Source: a virus. From it: a stretch of 52,972 nt of DNA. How positions within the stretch are numbered: position 1 is the first letter of the stretch; the number at the start of each line of letters is the position of its first letter. The notes beneath the pieces were generated by a model. That model had not been told where the DNA came from and searched no databases. It saw nothing but the letters and a program-made list of their open reading frames with translations. Positions 10,301 through 19,210 of the stretch are shown piece by piece. The stretch covers positions 1 to 52,972 of IMG/VR virus record IMGVR_UViG_3300013014_000039. One strand, given 5' to 3'. Position numbers and translations under genes: made by a program.

Positions 10301-13300
10301 AACGTTGCGTTTGATCCAAAACTTGTATTTAACACAATAGGTGAGTACAACTACAGAACAAACACTGTAATCCTTGGGCCATTCGGACTCGATGAGGCGA
10401 CGCTACTGCACGAGCTTACGCACGCTGCAACTGTCAAACTCATCAATAAATACTATTCTGATCCAGACTCGCTGACCAAGAACCAGCGCGAAGCTATTAA
10501 GCATCTGGAAGATATTGCCTCTGTTGCTAAGTCAGTTATCACTGCTGACAAGTACAAGAATGCATTTGACAACTTGTATGAGTTCGTGGCTTACGCCATG
10601 ACTGACCTAGAGTTCCAAAACGAACTGCATAAGATACAAAAGCCTAGCCTTACTAAATACACAAACAAAACTGCGGAGCAAGACCCTGAGTTGGTTGAGC
10701 GCCGTGAACGTGCTTTGCGCGGGTACGAAAACTTGTTTGACACCTTATGGGGTCAGTTTGTTGGCGCTATTGCGCATCTATATCAGTTGTTCCGGCCTAA
10801 CGCAAAAGTTACCAAATACTTAGTTGGTTCAGAGAACTCTAAAGATGACGCAGCTGCTATACAAGACATGAGAGAGCGAGAAGCGTGGGAGACTCAAGTA
10901 CGCGACGGCGCTAACAAAAAACTTCTTGCGGATGCGATTGAAAGAATTAAAGCTGAAGTAATTAACCCAGCGGCAATGTCTTTTGTCGGTAGAAATTCTG
11001 CAAGCACTAATACTGCATTAACAGAAGACTCTGGTGCTGTAAGACAAGCTAAACAACTTATAGACAAGTACAACAAAAAATTAGTTGTTGTATCTGAAGC
11101 AACGCGCAATCCAACAGGCGTCGAGAAAAGAAGAGGCATTAAGAGGGTTGTTGGCGTCTATCAACTGTTTGATGAAATCAACAAGATTGCTGCTGGGATT
11201 GGCATAACAAAACTTGGGCTAACTCCAGCGCGTTTAGGTTCAATGGCGCAGAAAACGCCAACTGAGTTTTCAGAGGCTAAAGGTTACGAAGCGCCGCGCA
11301 AAACTAAAAAACAAAAAGACGAAGAACTTTCTGAACAAGAAAGAATTGACGCCGCTATGGAGTTGGTGGAAAAAGAATCACGCGGCGAATTAACACCTGC
11401 TGAAAAAGCGGCGTTTGATCAAGAAGCGTTATACGATAACCCTGAAGAACTAGCTAAAGAAGCCGCTATAACAAAAGGCGGTGAGGGTAAACCTAAAGAT
11501 ATAACAAGCCAATTATTCCGCAAGGCTGGAGTAACTAATCTAGATCGCATCCGTAACACTGAGCCAGGATATCGGGGCAACGCTTTGATGGAATTGTTCA
11601 TGGCTACGGAAGATATTCTTGCCGCGCCTGAAGGTGGTATAACTAAACTTGCTGGCAAAGAAGGCTTTGGAGACACACTGCCATCTAAGGGTTCTGCTAA
11701 AACAGTTCAGGCCACCACACCAGGTCAGCAGTCTGCTGAACAAATGACAGCAGAAGCTGAGAAAAACGTAGAGCTTAAAGACCGCACACCTAAAGTATTC
11801 TTTAAGAACTTGTTTACCAAGAAGGGCTTCCAGTCCGCAGTTGAGTTCTTCCAGAATGACCGCTACCTATTAAAGGTATTGTTTGACCGTGCCCGCATGT
11901 TTGGTCTTGTGACTGCTGTAGGTGAAAACGCTAATGATGTCTACAACGCTTTCAGCCGTTCTATTGGTATAGCCGTACATAAGTACAACACTGAAGTGCG
12001 TTCAGAAAGTATTGCTGTAGACAAAGCGGTAGAAGCCTATGCAGCAAAACTTGGCATTCCTGTGAAGGAAGCACTATCTAAACTGCATCTAATAATGCAG
12101 GCTCGCCATGAGCCAGAGCGTCGCCACGTCAAGTACCTGTTGAATGTGCCGTTGGATGACAACCCAACTTACAAGATAGGTAACGAGTACTACGCTGCGG
12201 CTACTATCCGTCAGAACATTATCGATACACTCACAGAGCCAACACCCGGTTTGACTGACGAGCAACGCACTGCTCGCGCACAGAAACTGCGTCAGATGCT
12301 TGAGACCATAGTAGCTGATCCTAAGTCCCGTCTAAAGATTAAAAAAGATAAGAATGGTAAGACTGTACCTGTAGAAGCAGCATATTTTGATGAGTCTAAC
12401 GAAAGATACAACGTGATTGCTGGTCGCTCACCACAAGAGATACAAGCATTCAGAGATACATTAGACCGCCCAGAATACAAGGCAGAGATCGATGCTGTGT
12501 CACAAGCACTGCGTGATCTGAATAAGAAAACAATCAAGCTCAACAAAGAAGCCAACTATTGGTCTGAGCCTGTTGCAAACTTTGTAGACTTCTACGGGTT
12601 CAAAGACTATGTGCCGTTCAAGGGTAGACCAGAAAACCGTACGATTGACGAAGAGTTTAACTTTGACGGTAGGCGTCTAGGCGGTGAGTTCACAAAACTG
12701 CAAGACCCGTTCAAGGGTCGTATGTCTGAATCTGAAAACCCAATCCTTCAGTCACTTGCTGACGGAGCATCTGCCGCACTAAATGCGGGGCGCAAGATAT
12801 TGCCTGAGACTATCGTCAACGCAATCAAGTCTGGGATCATCAAGGGCGAGTTTAAAGATACTATTAAGTTCTCTGATCGCTATGCTGGTCGTACAACTAG
12901 AACAGACATTACAGGTCCAAACAAAATCTTCTTGTACAAACCTGATGGCACTATTGATGTATGGCAAATTAACGGCAAGGATATGGCTGAAGCCATCAAG
13001 CGTAGTACAAAGACAACCAACCCACTGATTAACATGGTCGATCAGATCACTAGCGGTATTGGTCAGACACACACTCGCTACAACCCTGCTTTCGCGCCGA
13101 TGAACTTTGTGCGAGATTCATTCACTAACGCTGGAATCATTGGCGCTGAGTTTGACCCTGTAACAGGCGGTAAGTTACTTAGCGGTATGGCATCTGATGT
13201 TGCCAACAACGGCCTTGCTAGAGCGCTGAACTATTCAAGACTCTACGCTGACGGTAAGTTTGATGAGATAAAACGTCTTGCAGGTGGCAGTAAACCTTAC

Positions 13301-14872
13301 GAAAGCCTAGACGAACAAGAGCGTTACTACCGTGATCTGGCTGATTATGTCGAGATGGGTGGTCGCGTTTCTTATCTGCAAGGCGTTGCCGCTAGAGGTG
13401 CGCTAGATGAACTTATTAAAGAAGTCGGTCGTTCTGGCATTCTCAAGAAGAAAGACCAAGTAGATAAATTCATCGACATCTATAACGACATGTTTGAATT
13501 GTCCAGCCGTGTAGCGGCCTATAGATTGATCAAGGATGAGTACTACAACCAGAACTTGAAGAACAAGATGAATCCCTCAGAGGCAAAAGAAGACGCAAGG
13601 ATTCGTGCCGTTGAGTATGCTAAGAACCTTGCCAACTTCGAGCAGATCGGTCGTTGGGGTAAACAGGCTGGTGCGCTATTCATGTTCTTCCGTCCTGCCG
13701 CTACTGGTGCTGTCCGTGCTATCGAGGCGCTGGCTCCTGCATTTAGTTTTAATGAAGAGCAGTTCCGCAAGGAAGCTGAAGCTGAAGGTCGCACTAAAGC
13801 GCAGATTGACCAAGCTGTCGAGATTATGAATGAGCGTCAGTACGCTGCACGTCGCATGATGGCTACTATGGCTGGCATCGGTGTGGCGTTCTACATGATG
13901 GCTCTGATGATGGCTGGTGACGATGACCAAGGTCGCAACCGTATCGCTACAGATGATATGGCGCGTTGGACTCGCTACGCTAGATTCTTCATCCCAGGAA
14001 TTGAGAACCCAATCCAGTTGCCTTGGGGCTTCGGGCCTGGTGCTTTTGCATCTGCTGGCTCTCAGATTGCGGCTCTATCCACTGGGCGTGTGTCTATTGC
14101 TGAAGCATTCTCTAACATCATGACTGTCGGTATGGACTCGTTCTTGCCGCTGCCAATCTCGCGCATCAGTCCAATAGAAAACTTCCCTGCATGGGCTATG
14201 GACTCAGTAACTCCATCTGCATTCCGTCCGTTCTTTGAGTACGTGATGAACATGGATGGTTTGGGTCGTGAGATTTACAACAATCGTCAGACACGCTTTG
14301 GTGATGCATACACAGGTGGTGACAACATCCCTGAAGCCTATAAGATGGCGGCTCGTATGCTGTTTAAAGCAACTGATGGTGCAGTTGACTGGAGTCCAAA
14401 CACCATGTACTTCTTCGCTAATAACTATGCTGATGGTGCGGCAAAGATGGCTACGGCAGTTACTAACCTTGGACTAACAGTAGCAGGTCAAAAAGGGTTT
14501 GACCCAAAGAACGATATACCGTTTATTGGTAGTTTTATCGGCACTAAGTCAAACATAGATGCCCGCGAGTTCAGCAAAGTTGAAGAGCAAATCAAAGGGT
14601 TTGATAAACGCATCAACGCGCTAAAGGACAAACCAGAGTTGTTAAGTAGTTACTTAGACTCACACCAAGACGAGTATGCTGCGGTTCAGTTTTACAATCA
14701 TCAAGTCAACGGTCAACTAAGACAGTTACGTGCGGCTGCTAATCAGATCAGAGCTAGCGATGAGTTGACTCCACGTGAACGCAAACTCCAGTTAGAAGAA
14801 ATAAATGGCATGTCAAACATTGTCAAACGTCAACTACTGGATATGTTTGCGGAGATGGGTATCAAGCCTTAA
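7331..14872 (+). CDS. Giant polyvalent ejection protein with zincin metallopeptidase motif and LPD38-like region
   Basis: A single 2513-residue frame. The N-terminus (MATYRAKGADGKAYRFDGPP) is followed by amphipathic glycine/alanine-rich segments at about 130-300. Residues 1027-1031 are HELTH, and E1084 lies in NLYEFVAYAMTD, the HExxH...E pattern of a gluzincin-type zinc peptidase. Residues about 1895-2140 (NPAFAPMNFVRDSF, then SSRVAAYRLIKDE and ANFEQIGRWGKQAGALFMFF) resemble the large polyvalent protein-associated domain 38 (recalled). A probable membrane segment lies near 2175-2195 (MATMAGIGVAFYMMALMMAG). Polyvalent proteins are thought to enter the host with the DNA and act at once. It ends the rightward structural run, and its stop overlaps the convergent replication gene. 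Peptidase activity and ejection are inferred. Confidence 0.75.
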   Translation: MATYRAKGADGKAYRFDGPPGLSTKEASFFLDQYLNMGGMEPEPAPLAPVEQKGETGFIPSVIRGGRGITSLLGDVAPAMLGKAVGANDYARRQMEEAAAYQKETERLYPAEVASYKDIDSVGKALTYVKESIGEALPSILPSVLTGGLAGVAGRGAQAAAMQAAEQVASRGVVKAMEAGPIQAATLEAIKKQALDAGIKEAQKIGLKYQTAGALAGSAAQNVPDVYQNIYEATGKQDLGAALAFGAFNSALDAITPIALLRKMSKAGVSPEEVAAAWYKRAGKGAVQGFISEGGTEALQEVSSAAAEKFVDKNQQFFSEKNFERFINAGLKGGFGGAGITAATDVAFGKGPTAPPSTETQTQQTQQEVPPGGEITDETTPETPLPPGGKGMAFTGNETLEALPEGFVMPAAPAAATTPNIDAKQADYDNRVKEIAILQSKPSLTEQEAGLLKGRIAKNERIKAEIDAERAALATKAESFGRYGEESTTGGQDAGQPIAQTGGEGASVPGATDTNAPAGGTGGAESTGMVRPGENATGADLGEATQSAPVNYTVADLLASGEADQDVPDFTAPPAATAEAPKQEAPVKKFDLRNRLEEFKKKKQDKLPSKGEGFDPELLELAADAEVDASKYDDEESLIAAIESSLAELDSLKNRISPAVVNAYEAAAAEHNAKFKAKAAGTVTPKFSDLLRENPDAVRIFLSNITGPDITPSALSTKTPEQRQAAIDSAVQKVGEHLDKKRSQSEAVGRQATQLGQDKEATQTLAKADAAMGIRYEDQRKLFPSIGTLPPWESLSRASKNLFGSANVNDTVLEQALALNLVKEQVELEAKGEKAKDAATDAEAIAIGQMYRQAQQERKNQPAGKGSLLPLGILVKLRRGDVKAALEYLRQDAKGIKIGKSKFGRVRYGYTVTEINDDIKDEVPFKIGNVLSLGDFEAYADRYGDSFTVEKRQISNNTPQQQALMANKVFSSLVFKNLAEKLLDIKDFKVNVAFDPKLVFNTIGEYNYRTNTVILGPFGLDEATLLHELTHAATVKLINKYYSDPDSLTKNQREAIKHLEDIASVAKSVITADKYKNAFDNLYEFVAYAMTDLEFQNELHKIQKPSLTKYTNKTAEQDPELVERRERALRGYENLFDTLWGQFVGAIAHLYQLFRPNAKVTKYLVGSENSKDDAAAIQDMREREAWETQVRDGANKKLLADAIERIKAEVINPAAMSFVGRNSASTNTALTEDSGAVRQAKQLIDKYNKKLVVVSEATRNPTGVEKRRGIKRVVGVYQLFDEINKIAAGIGITKLGLTPARLGSMAQKTPTEFSEAKGYEAPRKTKKQKDEELSEQERIDAAMELVEKESRGELTPAEKAAFDQEALYDNPEELAKEAAITKGGEGKPKDITSQLFRKAGVTNLDRIRNTEPGYRGNALMELFMATEDILAAPEGGITKLAGKEGFGDTLPSKGSAKTVQATTPGQQSAEQMTAEAEKNVELKDRTPKVFFKNLFTKKGFQSAVEFFQNDRYLLKVLFDRARMFGLVTAVGENANDVYNAFSRSIGIAVHKYNTEVRSESIAVDKAVEAYAAKLGIPVKEALSKLHLIMQARHEPERRHVKYLLNVPLDDNPTYKIGNEYYAAATIRQNIIDTLTEPTPGLTDEQRTARAQKLRQMLETIVADPKSRLKIKKDKNGKTVPVEAAYFDESNERYNVIAGRSPQEIQAFRDTLDRPEYKAEIDAVSQALRDLNKKTIKLNKEANYWSEPVANFVDFYGFKDYVPFKGRPENRTIDEEFNFDGRRLGGEFTKLQDPFKGRMSESENPILQSLADGASAALNAGRKILPETIVNAIKSGIIKGEFKDTIKFSDRYAGRTTRTDITGPNKIFLYKPDGTIDVWQINGKDMAEAIKRSTKTTNPLINMVDQITSGIGQTHTRYNPAFAPMNFVRDSFTNAGIIGAEFDPVTGGKLLSGMASDVANNGLARALNYSRLYADGKFDEIKRLAGGSKPYESLDEQERYYRDLADYVEMGGRVSYLQGVAARGALDELIKEVGRSGILKKKDQVDKFIDIYNDMFELSSRVAAYRLIKDEYYNQNLKNKMNPSEAKEDARIRAVEYAKNLANFEQIGRWGKQAGALFMFFRPAATGAVRAIEALAPAFSFNEEQFRKEAEAEGRTKAQIDQAVEIMNERQYAARRMMATMAGIGVAFYMMALMMAGDDDQGRNRIATDDMARWTRYARFFIPGIENPIQLPWGFGPGAFASAGSQIAALSTGRVSIAEAFSNIMTVGMDSFLPLPISRISPIENFPAWAMDSVTPSAFRPFFEYVMNMDGLGREIYNNRQTRFGDAYTGGDNIPEAYKMAARMLFKATDGAVDWSPNTMYFFANNYADGAAKMATAVTNLGLTVAGQKGFDPKNDIPFIGSFIGTKSNIDAREFSKVEEQIKGFDKRINALKDKPELLSSYLDSHQDEYAAVQFYNHQVNGQLRQLRAAANQIRASDELTPRERKLQLEEINGMSNIVKRQLLDMFAEMGIKP

Positions 14873-15093
14873 CTCATACGCCATGCACGGACACCGAGGA
14901 AACCCTCCTCGGTTGTCGTAAACACTTTCATAACCACACCAGACTTCTTAGCTGTCGTATCGATGATGTACGCCATGTATGCTGGCTTCATCGTAGGCAA
15001 GAAGAAGCTATCCCCCACACTCATTCCAGCGTAGGGGAAGACCCATGTCGGTTCATCGAACGGAGTGTCATTCGGAGACGGCTTCTTGCTCAT
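14869..15093 (-). CDS. Small conserved phage protein (GDSFFLP...GVRAWR type)
   Basis: A 74-residue protein starting at the internal ATG (MSKKPSPNDTPFD) rather than at a longer upstream frame. The pattern VGDSFFLP near the middle and EEGFLGVRAWRMS at the end is familiar from short proteins encoded next to phage primases and helicases. Its function is not known to me. The start lies within the last 26 bases of the primase-helicase gene, so translation is probably coupled. The stop codon shares TTAA with the stop of the convergent giant gene, leaving no intergenic space. Confidence 0.6.
   Translation of the reverse strand: MSKKPSPNDTPFDEPTWVFPYAGMSVGDSFFLPTMKPAYMAYIIDTTAKKSGVVMKVFTTTEEGFLGVRAWRMS
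14893..14913. other. Hairpin at the convergent gene junction
   Basis: Perfect 8-bp stem ACCGAGGA / TCCTCGGT with the 5-base loop AACCC, lying just inside the minus-strand gene end where the two transcription directions meet. There is no T-run on either side, so it is not a classical intrinsic terminator. It is the only obvious structure that could stop polymerases at this overlap. Confidence 0.4.
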
Positions 15094-17953
15094 CTTGGAA
15101 TAAGTGACTGATGTCCATGACGATGCGGTATGCCTGAATGTTTGTTGAACCAAACGCAGACTTCCAGCCACTAGCCATCTGCTTACGGTCTTTGTGCTTC
15201 AAGATGCCCTTGCGAGTTAACTCAGATTCAAACCAAGTCGTGCCTAACTTTACAGTCTTGAGGTACTCTTTCATGGCGGCAGATGAAACCCATATAGTGT
15301 TTTCGTCTACCTCGGCACGGATGTAGAGCGCCTGTTTAGGATCAGCAACTACACGTCCGTCACGGATAACCAAAGTGTTCTGAATGTTCTTGTTGATGAA
15401 GTCACCAAGTACGCTCTCTGCTTTGCTATCGTCTTCTTCCTGCTTGCCGTCAATAATCTTCTCGAAGTCAACTCCAACCACAGCAAAGATACGGTCTAAG
15501 TCAAAATCAGTCAGACCCATGTTGTTGGTGATGTTGCCTGCAACTCTAGTGATAGCAACTAGGTTAGACAGGAAGCGGTACTCTGCGTTCTTGGTGTACT
15601 TCTCACCGACGTTAAGATACTCTTTGGTAGCGCGGCGCTTAACTTCTTCTGTTGTTATTCTAAATAACTCTTGTATGTACAGTGGGCCCGCGTGACCGAA
15701 GTGGGACTTCAACGTCTCAAACATTAACATGCCACGCTCATCTGTCAACTCGTACCCCTCTACGTTAGGGCGTTGGATGATTGGCTCAAGAATACGCATC
15801 TCTTCTGGGTTCGTATCACCTTTGTACTGAGACATTGCATCGCGCAGTCTGGTGTTGGTTGTGATGACCGAGATAAGTTTGGTAATGAACGATGCTTCGC
15901 GCTCTTGGTTAGTAGACGCTTGCATACGTAACTTAGGCTGACCAGATGAGACGTTGTAGGCTACGTGAGACAGAATCTTTCCATCTGTGTTTGACTGTTC
16001 ATCCAGACCAAAAGGCAGGTTCTTACAGGCAATCATGCGAGTAATCAGTGCGTTCTGTGTCGCATCGAACACTGCTAGGTTCTCAGGGTGACCCCAAATA
16101 CTTAGCGCACCATACAGCGCACCAGTCTTACCGAAGCCCGACTTGCCATAGAGAGAAAGTATCACTCCGTTGACATTGGTAAATTCCATCAATGGGCTTG
16201 CAAATCCGCACAGCACAGAAAAGGCGTGCCATTCGTACCCTGGGTCCCCGAACATAGAGATTGACTTCTTCCAATCTTCTAACGTGCCATTCGGCCTGAT
16301 GTTACGAACAATGTTCTTCACTAATGGTGAAGGAGGGCATTGTCTTGTTGTGCCGTCTGCCATGTACTCCGTAGTACCGATAACAAACGAATCGCATTTC
16401 TCTGAAGTCCAACCTTGTTGCATTCTCATAACCTCTGCTTTCTTGATAGTTGTTAAGTATGTTGACCATTTCATGATGTAACTCGCCATCTTGGGTGCGT
16501 TAGACGGTTCAAACTTCAGACCATTACTTAGAAGAATAATCTTGAGTTTGTCGTACAGACCAACGTCTTTTAGTGGAAGAATAAATTCACGCGATTCGTC
16601 TTTTGGAAAGTCGATGCGCATGACCAAGCATTCGCCGTCGTGCGTACTGTAAATACGCTGGATTGGATAAACGTCGAAGGGTGATAGTAGTTCGGGATCG
16701 TCTTGAACTAGTTTGCCTTTTTTGTCTCTTCTTGGGGGAGGGCTGTAGTAGATGCCGCCATTGACTCCTCTGAAGTAGGGCTGGAGGTAGTCGGGGAAGA
16801 AAACTTCTTTGGTATTCGGCTCTTCCCGAACTGATTCCTCTTGATCTTCTGTTTGTCCGCTTGTGCTTCCATTAGGTTCTCCGTCAAGTTGTTCATAAGA
16901 TGTGTGTTGGGCAATCTTGATGACTTTTCCAAGTCCGATAGGCCCAACTTTTCCAAGCCTAGAGCGATGGGGACACCCAACGCATCCGCTTGGGTTTTCT
17001 TTAGCAAAGGCGTCGCAACTGTGAGACCAAGCGGCTTCTCGTTTTGATTGTTCTGCTTTTCGTTCTGTTTCACCCCATGTGTAGTTAGGATGTTCATCTG
17101 ACATTCCATGTATGGCAGTAGCGCCATCACGACACCGAGCGGCGACAGATAGTCCAGCGTACCAGAGTGGCTCTGGGCAATCAGCTTGCTCTTCGAGTAT
17201 GTATTTAATTTGTGCACAACCATTTCCTTCTAGGCTGTCAACTGCAATCTTTTGAAAGTCATATTCAAAGTTGCCATTGAGTTTGTCGTAGATTGCTTGT
17301 GTGTCTTCGTCGAGTCCTTTCTCAACATTACGCAAGTCGAACTTCTCTTCGATCTCGCCCAATGCTGGCGCGAGGCGATCAAAGCTGTAGGTATAAACAT
17401 CCGTCAACATCACAGACGGTGTTGGAGGATCATATCTATAGTTGCTTGTCCCAGGCACGCGCATCAAGCGAGCTGAGTCTGCTGCTACTGCTTGGTCGAT
17501 AAGCAATTCGCGGTCTGTGCAGAGTTGCTTGAACTTCTTAGCGTAGGGCACCCACTTTTCAGCGGGCATCTCCTCATCAAATATCCAGTAAGCATGTATG
17601 CCACCACCCGAATCTATTAAGACAGGTTGGGGCCAGTTGATTTCTTCACAGAAACGTTCTAAGTCTTTTAGTGCCGCTTCCTTTGAAGGGTAGGTGTCTT
17701 TCCCATGCTCAACATCGATGTCAAGGAAAAATGCTTTTACGTATATGCAGTTCTCTTGCTTGCGGCGCAAGCCTTCGTAAGTACCAGGTGTGAAATAAAC
17801 ATTGTGTTGAATATCAATAAATCTTTGTGCAAGTGCAATAGCGTCTCCAACACTAGTTGCAAATTTTGGTTTAATGATTCCTTCTTTGTCTATTCCAGCT
17901 ATACATACGTTACCCTGCGCAGGGAAGATTTTCTCAAAAAATTGTTGGTTCAT
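15068..17953 (-). CDS. Primase-helicase: AEP/PrimPol domain fused to DUF927-like helicase
   Basis: A 961-residue replication protein. The N-terminal archaeo-eukaryotic primase (PrimPol-like) domain shows D78 and D80 in FFLDIDVE, H120 in DSGGGIHAYWIF, and D159 with the following SARLMRVPGTSNYR, the expected catalytic pattern. A cysteine group (C313, C324, C327) may bind metal. The C-terminal half is a DUF927-like P-loop helicase with Walker A GKSGFGKT (603-610) and Walker B LPFGLDE (646-652). It should make primers and unwind DNA for the family A polymerase encoded upstream. The start ATG has no strong ribosome site and sits just after a terminator-like hairpin. The long 171-residue frame inside it is a shadow. 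Confidence 0.85.
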   Translation of the reverse strand: MNQQFFEKIFPAQGNVCIAGIDKEGIIKPKFATSVGDAIALAQRFIDIQHNVYFTPGTYEGLRRKQENCIYVKAFFLDIDVEHGKDTYPSKEAALKDLERFCEEINWPQPVLIDSGGGIHAYWIFDEEMPAEKWVPYAKKFKQLCTDRELLIDQAVAADSARLMRVPGTSNYRYDPPTPSVMLTDVYTYSFDRLAPALGEIEEKFDLRNVEKGLDEDTQAIYDKLNGNFEYDFQKIAVDSLEGNGCAQIKYILEEQADCPEPLWYAGLSVAARCRDGATAIHGMSDEHPNYTWGETERKAEQSKREAAWSHSCDAFAKENPSGCVGCPHRSRLGKVGPIGLGKVIKIAQHTSYEQLDGEPNGSTSGQTEDQEESVREEPNTKEVFFPDYLQPYFRGVNGGIYYSPPPRRDKKGKLVQDDPELLSPFDVYPIQRIYSTHDGECLVMRIDFPKDESREFILPLKDVGLYDKLKIILLSNGLKFEPSNAPKMASYIMKWSTYLTTIKKAEVMRMQQGWTSEKCDSFVIGTTEYMADGTTRQCPPSPLVKNIVRNIRPNGTLEDWKKSISMFGDPGYEWHAFSVLCGFASPLMEFTNVNGVILSLYGKSGFGKTGALYGALSIWGHPENLAVFDATQNALITRMIACKNLPFGLDEQSNTDGKILSHVAYNVSSGQPKLRMQASTNQEREASFITKLISVITTNTRLRDAMSQYKGDTNPEEMRILEPIIQRPNVEGYELTDERGMLMFETLKSHFGHAGPLYIQELFRITTEEVKRRATKEYLNVGEKYTKNAEYRFLSNLVAITRVAGNITNNMGLTDFDLDRIFAVVGVDFEKIIDGKQEEDDSKAESVLGDFINKNIQNTLVIRDGRVVADPKQALYIRAEVDENTIWVSSAAMKEYLKTVKLGTTWFESELTRKGILKHKDRKQMASGWKSAFGSTNIQAYRIVMDISHLFQDEQEAVSE

Positions 17954-17965
17954 ATTCGCAGAGAC

Positions 17966-17988
17966 GAAAAAGCGGAAGTTACTCCGCT
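17966..17988 (-). terminator. Terminator or attenuator ahead of the primase gene
   Basis: On the minus strand AGCGGA, loop GTAACT, TCCGCT is followed by a run of T, a compact intrinsic terminator. It ends 13 bases before the primase-helicase ATG, so it would attenuate, not block, readthrough from the upstream operon. Confidence 0.55.
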
Positions 17989-17998
17989 GTGAAAGATG

Positions 17999-18016
17999 AA
18001 CTGACCTAAGTCAGTT
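17999..18016 (-). other. Hairpin after the HTH gene
   Basis: Perfect 7-bp inverted repeat AACTGAC / GTCAGTT with a 4-base loop, directly after the stop of the HTH gene and before the terminator at 17966-17988. It may protect the 3' end or form a tandem attenuator with that terminator. Confidence 0.5.
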
Positions 18017-18019
18017 CGG

Positions 18020-18349
18020 CTATTTGTGATTCGCGGAAGTTATCGGTTTGCCGACCATATCTTTCAAATACGCACGCGCATCACGTAGGTTCTTGCAAGG
18101 CAAGATACCTTTGGCTAAGTCCTCCTCAACTAGTTTGATAAACACTTCTATCTTGGCTCGTTTGGCGTAGCGGATGACCCCGCCCCTGAACCACGAATGG
18201 ATAGTCATCCGTGTGGTGTCGAACACTTGCGCAACGTATGTAGCAGGCAAGCCTGCTTTGATACATGTACTGGCTAAGTCAATGCCTAGCCTGTATGTTT
18301 TAGTGTTCTCTACCGTGTCCAGTAGGTCAGAGCCATATCCTCTAGCCAT
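18020..18349 (-). CDS. Helix-turn-helix DNA-binding protein
   Basis: A 109-residue basic protein. Residues about 29-56 (CIKAGLPATYVAQVF, then DTTRMTIHSWFRGG) read as a helix-turn-helix with the second helix starting near R47. The C-terminal part is helical with LRDARAYLKDMVG. It probably binds DNA as a regulator or replication accessory factor. Its ATG overlaps the stop of the SSB candidate (TAATG), so the genes are co-translated. No partner or target is evident, although the hairpins just downstream are possible sites. Confidence 0.65.
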   Translation of the reverse strand: MARGYGSDLLDTVENTKTYRLGIDLASTCIKAGLPATYVAQVFDTTRMTIHSWFRGGVIRYAKRAKIEVFIKLVEEDLAKGILPCKNLRDARAYLKDMVGKPITSANHK

Positions 18350-19197
18350 TACTTCTTAGACCACTTCTTAACAATGTCTGTCACGTCTTCGCTTTTAGCT
18401 GACGCTTTAGCGGTCTTGTTAACAGTTGGTTCAGGCATGGCTTCTTGTGTAGAAGGTTGTGCTTCTTCCTCGTCACCGCCGTCTGTCTTATAGACAGTCA
18501 ACTTGACTGCACTCTCCGCCGCAGTGGACTTGCTTTGGTTAAGAATAGTCTCACGCATCTCAGGAGGGACAGCGCTGCTTGGAGAGAACAACAGACGAGG
18601 CACTGGCGAGTTGATATCAAATTGCATCTTTGTAATGATCTTGCCTGCACTCACGTTGTTGTTAGCAAGCATTTGGATATATGGTCTGAAAGGCCATTTA
18701 CCGCTATCTTCCTTGCCAAACGCGCTAGTTGCTGGAAGCACTAACTGATACACATCTCCTGCGGGATCGTTCGGAAGAACGACAGCAGTGCGCCATGACA
18801 GACGGCACGCAGTGCCTTGACCGCCTTGACCTGAACCCTTTACAGAGTTAGGGCAGTCAGCGCAAGTAAGCGCGGCTGGCGATTTAACCTCTGGGTCAGG
18901 AACCTTAGAGTCGTTAGACCAGCAAGCAGGGGACAACTTAACGCCCTTCTTGTAAGACTGGTTGTAGTAAGTGCGCGATGCTTCGTGAGCCATCTTGACG
19001 ATGATCACGTTCATTGAGTTGTCAGTGTTGACACTCTGCTCTTTACCGCCAACAATCTTGCGGAACACACGCCCCTCAATAGAGATGCGCTTATTGCCTT
19101 TGGTTGCACCGCCTGCTACTGCAAGGGTGTCTGCATCAAGACCCAGTTCAACAAGGCTGTTATCTGAACTGATGATGTTTGCGAGTTCGTTACTCAT
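18349..19197 (-). CDS. Single-stranded DNA-binding protein candidate with zinc site
   Basis: A 282-residue protein with four cysteines, C92, C112, C115 and C131, forming a plausible zinc site. The core is beta-rich, and an acidic, low-complexity tail begins near 230 (GGDEEEAQPSTQEAMPEP) with a final basic helix. Phage SSBs such as gp2.5 and gp32 have a beta core plus acidic C-terminal tail, and gp32 has zinc. The resemblance here is architectural, not a clear sequence match. It lies between the helicase and primase genes, which fits an SSB. AAGGA precedes the ATG. It could instead be another replication accessory protein. Confidence 0.5.
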   Translation of the reverse strand: MSNELANIISSDNSLVELGLDADTLAVAGGATKGNKRISIEGRVFRKIVGGKEQSVNTDNSMNVIIVKMAHEASRTYYNQSYKKGVKLSPACWSNDSKVPDPEVKSPAALTCADCPNSVKGSGQGGQGTACRLSWRTAVVLPNDPAGDVYQLVLPATSAFGKEDSGKWPFRPYIQMLANNNVSAGKIITKMQFDINSPVPRLLFSPSSAVPPEMRETILNQSKSTAAESAVKLTVYKTDGGDEEEAQPSTQEAMPEPTVNKTAKASAKSEDVTDIVKKWSKK

Positions 19198-19210
19198 AAT
19201 ACTGTTTTCC

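Noticed and set aside
16708-17223. 171-codon frame on the minus strand in a different phase within the primase-helicase gene
   Set aside because: It overlaps a gene with clear PrimPol catalytic motifs, and its protein is low-complexity and without a start signal.
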